Shown here in pieces: positions 36,283 to 47,893 of a stretch of 64,000 nt of DNA. The stretch is taken from assembly GCA_001465935.1 (NCBI GenBank), contig LNKV01000020.1:62001-126000 (forward strand). Reading direction: 5' to 3'. The position numbers and the translations under genes were made by a program. Under the pieces are notes generated by a model. That model made no database searches, was not told the DNA's origin, and worked only from the letters and a program-made list of their open reading frames with translations. Every line of letters starts with the position of its first letter. Within the stretch, counting starts at the first letter, position 1. Source of the stretch: Clarireedia homoeocarpa (taxonomy: Eukaryota > Ascomycota > Leotiomycetes > Helotiales > Rutstroemiaceae).

Positions 36283-38069
36283 ATGTCGACATCTATCGGA
36301 TACAAGACCGAAGGGTTTGATGATCTCGTTGAAGCTTTGGGTTCACACAATGTCTTCATAAAAGACAGCGGATTCTATGAAAGGGAAGCAGTGCAATATG
36401 CTACTACGTCTTTTAAGTAATTAATCCTTTTTACTTGTTACTGATATCCACGCCCACTACTATCCTTCGGGATGGGATTTCATCTACCCGTGAAAATTAT
36501 ATAATACTGATTCATAATAGACGAAGCCGCACATTGCCAGCATTGATCGTGAAGCCCCAAAACCGACAGGAGATCGCCGCTGTTTTGGAATATGCTAGAT
36601 TGAACAAAATCGGTGTGTCCATTCGCACCGGAGGGCATTCGTACAGCGGAGATTCATCTTGCAGCGCGCCAAACATCCAAATGGATTTATCACAGACGTT
36701 TAAAGGTCATGACGATCGAACACTCTTGAGGTCGCACGGCACCCTTCGTACCAGTGTCAGTTGGTCTCTGGCCGAATTCGCCGCCTTCTGCAGCAAACAC
36801 AAGATTTTTGTTCCCCATGGACAATGTATTGCTGTTCACCTCGGAGGCCACGTGCAAACCGGCGGGTATGGACAACTTGGTCGCAGCTTCGGACTACTTG
36901 GAGACCATGTTCTTGAGCTTGATATTGTAGATCATACTGGGAAAACAAGACGGATTACGAAAGATAGTGAGAAAGAAGAAGATCGTGATCTATTCTGGGC
37001 CATTCTCGGCGGAAGTCCAGGAAACTATGCCGTGGTCACTCACTTTACGATCAAGATTCATCGAGATGAAGATTACCAGGGCTCTACGGGCATGAAGTGC
37101 GCGTTTTTGTATACGCCTGAGAAGCTTAAAGAGCTTCTCGATCTTGTGGTCAAGATGTCGGACGGGGTAGACCCAGATGGAAATGAAATGGAGCTTGCTC
37201 GGAATTACGATGTTTGCCTCAACGTTCTCAGTTCTAAGAACACTTATGCTGCTCTTTTCCCGGAGACGCCTGAAGCCGTGAGAAAGGATAAAAACTATGC
37301 TGGCGCAAATCCGGATGACCCGAATGAACCTGCACGGGCACCTCGATTGATTGTCGTCTGGGCGCAATGGGTCAAATTTAAGGAAAATGATGTTTTTGAC
37401 AGGACGCTCTGGTTCGATAGATTGTCCAAGGGCTGCATTGAAGGATACAGCACGAATTGGGACAAGCTCGAGCCACAAGCCATGTCATTCATGACAAGCA
37501 ACTGGTGGATCTTGGACGTTATCCGCGAGTACCCATGGCCTTATGTCAAAAGTACCCGTATAAGCGATAGGAAGGATCTACGCAAGACCAATTGGACGAA
37601 ATGGATGACGAACCTCCTTAACGAAGTGTTACAGCCCGAAGACAACGGACTCTACATATGCGCTCAAATCCAACCTTTCGGCGGACCACAATCGATGACG
37701 GTCCGCAACGCAAAAAACGGAACCTCCTACAGTTTCCGCGATGCGAGACTCTACGTCACCCTCGACTGTTTCTACAAACACCACGTGCGCAAGGAGGCAG
37801 AAGATTTTTTCAAGAATCATGAGAGCCAGGTCCGGGATCCGAATCATGGGGACTTTGCCGCGACGGATATGCGTCCTCTGTGGGGATCGTTTGGAGAATA
37901 CGATTTTTCGAAGATCTGGTTCGCGTATCATGAGGATGAGGAGAAGTATAACAAGCTGCGTGAATTGAGAAACATACATGACCCCGATAAGGTGTTCACA
38001 GCAAACACATTTTGTGTTCCGCATGCAGATGGTAGCGCGACTGTAGCGCGGCCAAAGCCAGCCGCCTAA
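36283..38069 (+). CDS. Berberine-bridge-type FAD-linked oxidoreductase
   Basis: Exons 36283-36416 and 36521-38069 (104-bp intron) encode 560 residues. The PCMH-type FAD-binding domain shows SIRTGGHSYSG with His84, and HGQCIAVHLGGHVQTGGYG with Cys147. In berberine-bridge relatives this His/Cys pair binds FAD bicovalently. The BBE C-terminal motif NIHDPDKVFTANTFCVPH is present. No signal peptide is visible (starts MSTSIGYKTEGFDDL), so it is likely cytosolic, unlike many secreted relatives. Such enzymes oxidise sugars, lignols or secondary-metabolite intermediates. No polyketide synthase, NRPS or P450 lies within the window, so a cluster role is not supported. The spliced start is chosen because the unspliced 36435 frame begins inside the intron at a non-ATG codon. 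Confidence 0.9.
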
Positions 38070-38705
38070 GGACCCGATGAATAATGAAATGCAAAGGAAG
38101 ATGATGGGATGGGACTCCAGGAAAACCGTGTTCGTTTGCCAAAATCTTGCATCTTGGGGCAAAGGAGGTATTTAAGTAAGGAGGGAGCAGAAAAGCAATT
38201 GTTAGATTATGACAGATGGAATCATTTCATAGGTGCATATCTAAGAAGCACACTCGTTAAGACACATTGCCATCTAGTATCAGTATCTTCGTCGCTTAAC
38301 GTGATTTAAAATCTTGCATACAGCAAACCACGCGGTTCAAGAGCAGTGAATTGAAGAGAAAAGAAACCAAAACCACAACCCAATTGGACTTCTGAGTCCT
38401 ATTATACATCTTGGTAAGCTTTCTAAAAACGCTTTATTGGCGCTTCAACTTTGTGTTAGAAGTATGTTGTCTCACTTGAGATGTTCATATCCCGAATCAC
38501 GGGCACACAGACAGTTCTTTTTCTTTTCCAAAGCAGCCATATATCTAGTGAGCATATGTGATACGGTGGTGCCGCGGATTAAGATCGAACCAACACTCAC
38601 ACTCATACTCACGAGACAACCAAAAACAAAAAAAGGGGGAGGAAGGATATAAGCGCAGCAAAGCACAGCAAAGCACAGCACAGCCCAGTCTCAGGTCCAA
38701 AAAAG

Positions 38706-38706
<1 letters not shown>

Positions 38707-38751
<45 letters not shown>
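38707..38751. repeat. Poly-A tract of 45
   Basis: Forty-five consecutive A after a near-continuous A-rich lead-in (38698-38706). There is no retroposon body with target duplications upstream, so it may be a homopolymer expansion or the tail of a decayed insertion. Confidence 0.95.
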
Positions 38752-38753
<2 letters not shown>

Positions 38754-39600
38754 ATCTCATCATTAACCCCTTCCTCGACAGCCCAAACTTCATGACCTCC
38801 CTCACTCACCCAAACCAAGGTGGAGAGGGAAGTCGATTAAGTTAACTAACCTTATGGCAGCAGTCAAGGGAAGGAAACAACCACAAGCAAAATCAACCCA
38901 CCGCCATGCGATCCGACCTGCTGTCTCAAGATATAGCTATCTATCTGTACGGCAATCGAATCGAATCAGCAAGCATCGAACTGCCTACCAGCTATGTCTT
39001 GAGTGTTGTGTCGTGTCGGGTCGGGAATATTACCAATCTACCTACCTACCTAACCGAGAGGGATACGGCTCCCTCCCTCCCTCCCTCCCTCTTCCGCATG
39101 CATGCTGATAAAAAATGAAATGGAAATGGAAATGGAAGGGGGGAGGGGGGGGTTGTGAAACGATCGCCCGGTCGCAGCAACTTTGGCCGACATGAAGATC
39201 GCCTGATTAGATGATCTACAAAAACTATTCCCCGATATTAACTTAGCCTGTTCTGTTGCAGGGTCTTTCTATGATAATCTGCCGATGGGTGGTGAGGTTC
39301 GGTTCTAGAACTAGATTCGGGACCCTGGTTGTTGCAAGTTGCAACCTGCGAGCGAGCGATTGATAGATAGATGGTTGAGGTGTTTTGAAGACGATGTTTG
39401 CTATCTATCTAGTTCTATCTCCTTTTGGGGGGAATTTTTTGTACTTTTATGATTTTATGGTATTTAATTTAATGATAGTAGGATTAACTCCTGTTCTGCT
39501 CGCGTGGAGTTGATAGAAAGGAAGGAATGTTTAACTTGCAGTATTTCTCATCTTACAGTATTTTCATTTCATATTCAACGCTTAACTTATAGCACCCGCG

Positions 39601-40149
39601 ATGTCTCCCCCAAATACTACTCACGCTCCATCTTCCACTCAATCCTCTCATGCACCTACCTGCCTATTCCCAGCCCCTCCCCCTCCATCTCAACGATTCC
39701 TCATCCCCATATACTTCCGCCGCCGCACATCCTCCCAGTCCGAATCCACACCTCTCTTCCCCAGCACCACAGCACCACAGCACCACACTACAGCCATTCA
39801 TTCCACTTCCTCTCCCCTCTCCCCCTCCCCCACACCGAGCTCAAACCGTTCCTCTTCTCTTCTCTCCTCTCCACTCACCTCACTTCCTCTTCTCCTTCCT
39901 CCCCCCCCCTACATCCATGCGTCTCCTCGACTTGACCTCCACCTTTACCTCCACCTCCAGCCTCAGTCTCTGCATACGCACGCACGCACGCTGCTGAATA
40001 GTTCAAATGAGACGGTGCAGCCCGCCCGGCGGGGTATCCGACGCGAGCGCAGCCGGGATCGCGGACGCTGTATGTATTTGAGGATTGATTGGGTGTGCGA
40101 GTGGAGGTGGGTGTGGATGTGGTGCTGGTTAGGGTTAGGAAGGGATTGA
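39601..40149 (+). CDS. Possible Ser/Pro-rich hypothetical protein
   Basis: ATG-initiated 182-codon frame. The first 130 codons are Ser/Pro/His-rich low complexity and stay open in a second frame too, which weakens the case. Near the end QPARRGIRRERSRDRGR is the only protein-like segment. No splice partner or family is recognised. Possibly chance. Confidence 0.2.
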   Translation: MSPPNTTHAPSSTQSSHAPTCLFPAPPPPSQRFLIPIYFRRRTSSQSESTPLFPSTTAPQHHTTAIHSTSSPLSPSPTPSSNRSSSLLSSPLTSLPLLLPPPPYIHASPRLDLHLYLHLQPQSLHTHARTLLNSSNETVQPARRGIRRERSRDRGRCMYLRIDWVCEWRWVWMWCWLGLGRD

Positions 40150-40172
40150 TGTTGTGTTGTATTGTTGTTGCG

Positions 40173-40173
<1 letters not shown>

Positions 40174-40203
<30 letters not shown>
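40174..40203. repeat. (GATT)n microsatellite
   Basis: About seven perfect tetranucleotide copies. Confidence 0.95.
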
Positions 40204-40599
40204 ATACAAGACAGTGAGTGTAGTTGCACAATCGCAATGTACTTACTGTAGTTGAGACTACAATATGAGATCACCCCGTTCTGGCCTAACCGTAACTTAC
40301 CTTGAAGTTAAGTTAGTTGTCTTTACTATAGACCGGCTTGAAAACCTCTAGAGATGGTAACTTGGGTGATTATCTATAAGTTATCATTTATTATTATATA
40401 TTATATCGAAATAAATTAAGCAACTCGTATCGTATGACCTATATTATTCGTATATCTCATATCAAACAAAGTTCCCACCAAACCTTTCCTTAGTCATACA
40501 TAGTTCTAACCTTAGAGGATTAAAGTAAAGTCAAGTCAAGTCAGAAATTCAAAACAATTGATATCAGGTGGTAGTTAGAACGCAATAAAGTCCAAAGGC

Positions 40600-40626
40600 C
40601 TCTCTCTCTCTCTCTCTCTCTCTCTC
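40600..40626. repeat. (CT)n microsatellite
   Basis: About 13 uninterrupted CT dinucleotides. Confidence 0.95.
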
Positions 40627-41407
40627 AGCCTCGCAAATAAGAAGGAATGTCTGTCTCCAAGTCCAGCCAAGAAGGATTCACGGTCCAGAAAGGCATGCTG
40701 AAACGGCGTTTCAGATGATGATGTGATAGATCATATCATATCATACTTTCTCGTACGCGCACTAGGCGGTAGGGTGGGTAGGTAGGTAGGTAGGTACAGT
40801 ACGGTATATGTGTCCAGGGAGGAAAGAGAAAGTTGGATGGATGGATGGATGTACGGTGGGTAGAAAATAGTGGTAGGTATGTGCTGCTGATGTGATAGAG
40901 GACAGCGAGCAGGTTTCAAGCAGTCCGACGAACCTCTTTGCGCTCTACTCAGCCTTAGTGAAATCCGGGATAAGCGTTTCGAAATAGATTTCTTCTGTGT
41001 GAGGGAGTTAATGCCAACTGGTTGTTTGTTGGCTGGCTGGCTGGCTGGCTTTGTGATTATTATTGGGATTGTCTAAAAGAGGGTTTATGCGATCAGTCGT
41101 AGGCGGGCAGTGGTACCCAAGGTTACTTTGTTATATCCCCAGATTTTCAAGGTAACATGGCAATCTTGTGATAGGAAGAGCACAATGCGAATGTGAATGG
41201 ACGGCGACAGACAGCAAAGGCAAGATTAATTACACCAGCGGCGAATATCGAGAATTTAGTAAGCGTAAGGTCAATCTTATGAAAAGAGCTTCCGGATTAC
41301 AGCATAAATCACACCGAGATGAAAGGATGCCGGGCGGAATGTTGAATGTCCAATGTCCAATGTGCAATCTCGCCACGTTCATCTCGACCTGATTCTAGAT
41401 TGGGAAC

Positions 41408-41468
41408 TCTTCTCTGGCTTCCTCTTCTCTGGCTTCCTCTTCTCTGGCTTCCTCTTCTCTGGCTTCCT
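41408..41468. repeat. 15-bp tandem repeat, four copies
   Basis: Perfect copies of ctctggcttcctctt, the last one truncated. Confidence 0.95.
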
Positions 41469-41663
41469 AATTCCTAATAGTATCCCGTGCGCTCATGTTC
41501 ATTGCGAAATCTGCTTGGTTGGATGTGGGAAAAAGATGAAACGGTGAGTTGGGGACTACCTGAATTAACGCTTTCGTTTCGTGTCAGTGCTTCCCTGCTA
41601 AAACCCTTTTGAGGGGAAAGGGATGGCAGCGTTGGGATATCAAAATGCGAACAGGCAGACTCT

Positions 41664-41724
41664 TAATGAGATTATCATGAGCCTACAGTGGCAAACAGTC
41701 AGTCAGTCCATGATAATCTCATTA
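41664..41724. repeat. Perfect 16-bp inverted repeat with 29-bp spacer
   Basis: taatgagattatcatg at 41664-41679 is the exact reverse complement of 41709-41724. The flanking base on each side does not pair, so the arms end sharply. It could form a stem-loop. The spacer contains cagtcagtcagt. Confidence 0.9.
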
Positions 41725-41760
41725 TGTTGGAAATGAAATTGACACTGTTGGGACAAGTTT

Positions 41761-41808
41761 GCCGCACAAGTTCGCCGCACAAGTTCGCCGCACAAGTTCA
41801 CCGCACAG
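41761..41808. repeat. 13-bp tandem repeat
   Basis: Three perfect copies of gccgcacaagttc followed by a diverged partial copy. Confidence 0.95.
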
Positions 41809-42228
41809 CACTTCCCTCTCCTCGTACACTGTGCCGTGGCTGAAGGGAAATGGGGAACATCCTTGGGCGTTGGAAGAAGGTGCAGAAGGAAGAGAAGCGG
41901 AAGAATTGCAGATAATTGCAGATAATTTAACCCCTAGATTGGGTGGTGCTGTACTAGATTTGGTGGTGCTGTCCTCTGCACACTAGGCTTGGATCACCGA
42001 GTTCCCAAGTTCGGGAGGCCCAGGGCTAACCTTATACTATATGGGCATCCAGGTACGAAAGTATGAAAGTATGAAAGTACCAAAGTCTGGTACCGCAACT
42101 AACCAACGTGTACGAATGGACAAAAGGTAAATCGCTCCTGCAGTGCTTTGTCGGCAGTGATTGGTTGCACCTCTGCATGACATGTTGAACGCGTTGGAGC
42201 GGTCAAGCTTCCAACCTCTGCTGCATAC

Positions 42229-42323
42229 TCGTCGAATGTGCTCGTCGAATGTACTCGTATGTACTCGCAATGTACTCGTAGAATGTACTCGTCGAATGTA
42301 CTCGTCGAATGTACTCGTATGTA
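42229..42323. repeat. 13-bp minisatellite (gtactcgtcgaat-type)
   Basis: About seven imperfect head-to-tail copies of 11-13 bp built from tactcg and tcgaatg words. Confidence 0.85.
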
Positions 42324-43209
42324 GCCACCTCTCCAAGGCTAAATCTTGGCCTCGTCTGGAATGTAAGGGTTAGAAATTCACCTGATTCTGCCTGCCCAGT
42401 CTCATTGCGCAGTGCTTGTCCAATCCGAAAATCCTCGACGCGGCTTTGTCCCGAAAATCCTACAGGATAACATCAGACCTCTCCTTCCACTCTCTGGACC
42501 AGACCTCTGCCGCGCACAGACTCATCTTCTGACAATTCTGACAAGCCCGTCTCTACTTTTGTACCTGCTTACCTATCCTATCCTATCCTATCCTATCCTG
42601 TCCACTATCCACTCTATTCTTTCGAACCTGTGTACAAACTTCTTTCGAACCTGTGTACAAAGTATACGCAAAAACAACGGTAGCTGGGATACAATTCGAA
42701 ATCGCTTCTTTCACCACCAAACATCCTACAACTGCCGGCCACCTCTGCGATCCATCTACTCTGCTATTGCTTTTCCTCCGAATACATACATACCACTCAC
42801 TCACTACCCACCCGCACCCATAATCATTCACCATCCAATCACTTTCCCTCGATTCCTCTCCTCTCCTCTTCATAGACCATTCTTCTCCTTTCACCAATTT
42901 TCTCCACCCACTCACCTCGACCGCGCGAATCAGAACGTCCTTTACAAATGATCGTCTAGCCAAACTAGTTTCTTGTCCCTGCGAACTTGCGTACACAATT
43001 CGAGAAAATCCCCTTGCGACCGTGCGCCTTGCAACTCTCCTCTCGAAACTTATCTCGACAAACTAAAACGTCGAGGGGATCGACTCTGCCAATTCATGTT
43101 AAGCCGCACGTCGACGTCCGTGATATTCGAGGAGGAAGTGTTCCTGCAGCAGAAATAAGGGTAAACCACTTCAGGGAACTTGTCGAACCGTCTCTGCTCG
43201 ACACATTAA

Positions 43210-43240
43210 TATTCCCCCCCCCTCCCCCCCCCCCCCCCCC
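43210..43240 (+). promoter_or_regulatory. Poly-C tract just upstream of the LIM-RhoGAP start
   Basis: An almost pure C run broken by one T ends five bases before the ATG at 43245. In the 5' leader it would be a candidate site for poly(C)-binding or length-variable control. In the frame of the gene it would read as a proline run, because that frame is open upstream to about 42987 without an ATG. Confidence 0.6.
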
Positions 43241-43244
43241 CATC

Positions 43245-46200
43245 ATGGATTCGCCGGGCGATTCGTATTTGGATTCTCCTATGGACGGGGACGATGTGGC
43301 CTACCCGTGTAAAGGTTGTGGTGATGTGAGTGTCCCAGCGCTGAGCAAGTCTGGTTGACAGATCCCACTGACGATTGTTCTCTTTGCACAGATCCTCGAG
43401 GAAGGAAAAGCCTTCGAACTTGGTGAGTTGTGATCCAATCTACTCTTATAATATGCGCTACGTTGTTTTATTTGATTCGAGCTTCGAGTTGCACATCGGT
43501 CTCCGAGAATGCAAATGCGATGAATCCTCCGACCTCAAATTTTAACCAAAACTAACGATCCTGCAGCTGGCAATCGATGGCATTTGAATTGCTTCCGATG
43601 CAATACCTGCGGAACCCTCCTCGACTCGGACGCAAACCTGCTCCTCCTAGGTGATGGATCACTTATCTGCAATAATTGCACATATAGCTGCAGTGCCTGC
43701 AATAATAAAATCGAAGACCTCGCTATTCTCACTGGTGACCAAGCATTTTGTGCGACATGCTTTCGATGCAGGAACTGCAAACGTAAGATTGAAAACCTTC
43801 GATATGCGCGAACGTCTCAAGGAATCTTTTGTATGACTTGTCACGAATCACTCATGGCTAGAAGGCGAAAGAAGTCGAGAGCTGCCGCAAACGCAAAGAA
43901 AAAAGATGATCAGTCTCCCATGCTAGTTGACAAATCCTTGCCCGCCCTCCCACCCAACGCAGTCCCATCCAGCACCTTTTCCCCCGAACGTGAAAGCCCC
44001 GATCCGCTCAATGGTGACAACCCCACCGAATTGTCCCCGAGACCTCGTCCAACATACAATCCAACAGATTCGTCGTCGAGGAGCAGTTCTCGAAGACCCC
44101 GCGACGATAACTCTCAACGAACATCGACAGAGACGCCGAACAGAGATGGCTTGACTCTCCCCACAACAACATATCGCAGCAATAGGTACTCAGGGATCTC
44201 TCAGATATCAGCTGAGACCGGAGGCGGTGATGCAGAAAGCTTCTTTATACCCCTCGCTCTAGACCACAGCCCCGCACCAACGTTAACACCAAGATCGGCG
44301 TCGGGAACATGGGACTCAAAGAAGAACAAGGAGAATAAGGCTCCAGAAAGGGATTATTTTGGTACAAAAGATAATGGACGAAATTCAGTCGAACCACCGC
44401 CTCGATCGAGGGATGTAAGCTCATCATCTACGCCACACATTGCGTTTCAGGAGAAAGGCCGTCAGCCATCCTTGGAAGAGACTCTACAGATCAGGGAAAG
44501 TTTACGCAGGGCTGCAAATGGTACTGCGACATCTAGTAAAGTATCGTCGCCCACAGTTGAAGAAGATGACACCATGTTACAGCACGCAAATTCTACAGCT
44601 GGAGGTAATGACAGCGGAAAGACCCAATCATCGAATGAGAAGTTTAGGTTGGGCGATGTTCCCAAGGGAAAACGTTCTGGATCTTCGAGGGCTGGCTCGC
44701 AGTCAGACATGACTGGCAGCGAGAGCAGTGCTGCCAGATCAGTGTTGACTAACATACCACCAAGAGTAGACAGCAACATGGCCCGAACGGATTCCCCCAA
44801 ACCACTGGTACCAGCAGAGCAGAGCACTCCGATATCTTCACAGGAGTCCCGGTCTAGAGATAGCGAGAATACCACCATTAAAAGGGTTGATTCTGAAAGC
44901 TCTAAAGTTTCGATACCTCGTAAGGAAGTAGCTTCGGGGACCACCAAAAGTACCGCTAGTGCAATGAGCTCATCCTCTGGGACAGATACTTCTCCAGATA
45001 CCGAAACATCCTCGGACGCGTCTGGCCTTACTCCAACTGTAAATGGCAAGTCAATATCTGGCCCGCTCATGCAATCGCCAATGGATGATTCTATGGTACC
45101 TCCAAGCAGAAGTGCAACTCGACCAGCGCCGCCAGAACAGAAATTGAGTAATACGTTCATGACCCCAAGAGCGCCTCCTGCACCACCGTCAGGCTCTACA
45201 CATACACCTGGCAAGGAATCAACTTCATCAAACGGTGCACCTGCGTCTCCTAAGTTACCAAGACACAGTACTGGTGGTGATTTGACTATGGATGAGGATA
45301 TGGCAAGAATATTCGGTGGTGACGAAGGGTCACAGTCTATCATTCGACGAGTGTCCAATGCTGTACGGCATGTTAGGAATACTAGCAGTGAGGCAAGCAC
45401 CTCTGTTCGGGGAGGACATGGGAGGAGCTTTAGCGAGACTACAGCACGCACACCTCAATCACCACATTGGCCAAAGACACCAATCCTTGAAGATACTAAT
45501 GCTATAGCCCGGGAAATTAGCAGTCCAATATCCGTCCACTCACCAGTTTCGACGGATGACCCAGCTTTGTTGAAGCGACAGCTCCGAAATTCAGAACAAA
45601 GGGTTGCGGAGCTTGAAAGACAATTTGTAAACGAGAAGGATCTCAAATCCCTCAACAAAAAATTAATTGAAAAGAGAAAGACAGTCTCGGTTCTCGACTC
45701 CCAAACAGAACTTATGATACGTCAACTAGAAGTTTTGGCTGGATATGTGGAGCGCGCGAAAGATTCGAAAGAACCAATAAACATTGCTGACTTGGAAGAT
45801 TCGGCGATCAAAGAGTTCGTTCAAAAATTAGAACGCTTGAAGCAGTCTATGGCCGGTTCAATTGAACAACTTTATGAGGAACGTAACGAACTTCTAGAAG
45901 AGAAAAACCAAATCATCGCCGATCGAGATAGAGCTTTGATTGAATTTGAACAACTGTCATCCAAGAATGCTCAATTGGCCGATATGAACAACGATCTTAC
46001 ACATCAAATCCAGGAGCGCTTCAAATCAGCAAATACTACTAGTACGGAAAGCCCACGGCCACCAACGAACGGTCTGGGAATCTATAGCCACCACAACAAG
46101 GACAAATCTAACGTCTCGATCAATCTGGATGATTCAAGTCTCCGTCCGTCAAACAGCTCCACAGTGTTTGGCTCTGTTAACAGCTACCCTCATGCTATGG

Positions 46201-47289
46201 AACAGGATCCAAATATCGAACAAGGCGCCACAGTCTTATCGGCCCCTCATGTCGTCAACATCCGTAAAGGCCAAGCGAAGAAATTCAACTGGAAGAAGGG
46301 TGGGCAGACGGTGGCTAAGGGTGTGACTAAAGGCTTCAAAGGCGCTTTCTCTAGTGTTGGACAAGAGCGACAAAATCAATGGCCTGGTCAAACTGGGGAT
46401 AGTATTGGAATGCCTTATAATATGACAATGGTGCCAATGGAACCTCCTGCTCCATCTGCACCTGGAAACAACTTACCTCGATCAACATCGAATAACCCTG
46501 CGCACCAAGGATTCGGTATATTCAAGAAAACACCAAATATGCCAAAATCGATGTCTAGTGGCAACATCCTAGCTGCAGAAAGCCCATCGGTTTTATTTGG
46601 CTCTGACCTTGTCGAAAGAGCTGAGTATGAGCGTCGTCAAATTCCCAGTGTGGTCACTCGTTGTATAGAAGAGGTTGAATTACGTGGAATGAACGTCGAA
46701 GGTATCTATCGAAAAGGTGGAGGCAGTGGTCAAATTAAGGTCATTCAAGAAGGGTTTGATAAGACGGATGATTATGATATCTCGGATCCTGATCTGGATA
46801 TTACTGCTGTTACCAGTGTTTTGAAACAGTACTTCCGGAAATTGCCAGTACCACTCTTGACATTTGATATTTATGATCGCGTTCTGGAATCTACCTGTGA
46901 GTTTATGATATCTATATAAGGTTTCCGGTTTATGCTAATCTCCCTCTAGTAATCGAGGATTCTGCCGAGCGCTGTACGCATCTACGAACCACAATCAACA
47001 CGTTACCACCAAAACATCGTGATTGTCTCGAATTTTTAGTCTTCCACCTTGCCCGTGTAGCACGACGAGAAAGCGAGAACCTGGTACGTCCCTCCTTACC
47101 TATCAAACAATGATGATTTCCAATTTGCTAACACAAAATTAGATGACACCCAAGAACCTAGCTGTCGTCTTCGCACCCACAATCATGCGAGAGCACAGTA
47201 TAGAACGTGAAATGACGGATATGCATGCGAAAAACATTGCGGTGCAATTCATTATTGAGAATAGTCATGATATTTTTGGTGTTGCTTAA
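43245..47289 (+). CDS. LIM-domain Rho GTPase-activating protein (Rga1/Rga2-like)
   Basis: Five exons, 43245-43325, 43392-43422 (31 nt), 43567-46896, 46950-47083 and 47143-47289, encode 1240 residues. Two tandem LIM zinc-binding domains fill about 20-145 (CKGCGD, then HLNCFRCNTCG, then CATCFRCRNCKRK). Exons 1-3 each supply part of the first LIM, which supports the splicing. About 150-690 is Ser/Pro-rich and disordered. A coiled coil lies at about 690-860 (AELERQFVNEKDLKSLNKKL). A RhoGAP domain fills the C-terminal 200 residues, with the arginine finger in GIYRKGG and PKNLAVVFAPTIMR near the end. Family members stimulate GTP hydrolysis by Cdc42 or Rho and restrain polarised growth; LIMs target them to growth sites. 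The target GTPase cannot be told from sequence alone. Confidence 0.94.
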
Positions 47290-47576
47290 GGCTGGGTACG
47301 GGAGGGGGGGTGTTGCTTGCGGACTTGCTTTAACTTTACCTATGGGTGTTATGAATTTTTTTGGGAATAGAGCGGGAAGGGGTAAGGGAACTAAGAAAAA
47401 AGAAAGTCGACTTATATGCTTGCATATTTTATCCCTCCCTGTCTCCCTCTCTCTTTCTCTCTTCTTTTTACTTACTGGCATGCATGATACAATTGAGAAA
47501 GCTTGCTCAATTCCGATCGATATCCTATTGTTGTACATTTTTTCTTCTCGTCCCGCTTTTTGGTTTTTGTTTTCTC

Positions 47577-47577
47577 G

Positions 47578-47637
<60 letters not shown>
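47577..47637. repeat. (GATT)n microsatellite, about 15 copies
   Basis: Perfect tetranucleotide array in the 3' flank of the LIM-RhoGAP gene. Confidence 0.95.
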
Positions 47638-47815
47638 CGAGATTGTTTTTGCATTAAACGCTACTGGCCAAAATTTTGATGGGCTGTGGGAGGGTCTACT
47701 TTTTTTCTTGACTGGGTAGGATAGGCTGGAAAGGAAGGAGGAAGGGTAAGGGGGAGAGAGAGGATGGGCGGATGGGCGTTTGGAGAATTTTTGGGTTTTT
47801 GTTTGTTTGTTGTTG

Positions 47816-47893
47816 GTGGTTGTCGGTGGTTGTTGGTGATTGTTGGTGGTTGGTGGTTGGTGGTTGGTGGTTGGTGGTTGGTGGTTGGTGGTG
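47816..47893. repeat. ggttggt-type 7-bp minisatellite
   Basis: Seven-base units (ttggtgg) repeated about nine times, G/T-only on the + strand and so able in principle to form G-rich secondary structure. Confidence 0.9.

Larger units (their letters stand above)
38070..43244. other. Repeat-dense, gene-poor 5.2-kb region
   Basis: No strongly supported gene; one weak frame (39601-40149) is listed separately. The stretch holds an A45 run, (CT)n, (GATT)n, ggta and ggct microsatellites, three minisatellites and a perfect 16-bp inverted repeat. The last 700 bp are pyrimidine-rich with uninterrupted 5'-leader character before the LIM-RhoGAP start. A 23-bp direct duplication (ttctttcgaacctgtgtaca..) lies at about 42618-42662. 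Confidence 0.6.

Noticed and set aside
36081..36320. 79-codon frame upstream of the FAD oxidase
   Set aside because: It overlaps the oxidase start in another frame and has no family resemblance; probably leader sequence.
36283..38069. Secondary-metabolite cluster around the FAD oxidase
   Set aside because: No core synthase, transporter, P450 or cluster regulator lies within the window.
39504..39997. Several overlapping Ser/Pro/His-rich frames
   Set aside because: CT/CA-rich DNA keeps more than one frame open; only the ATG frame at 39601 was kept, at low confidence.
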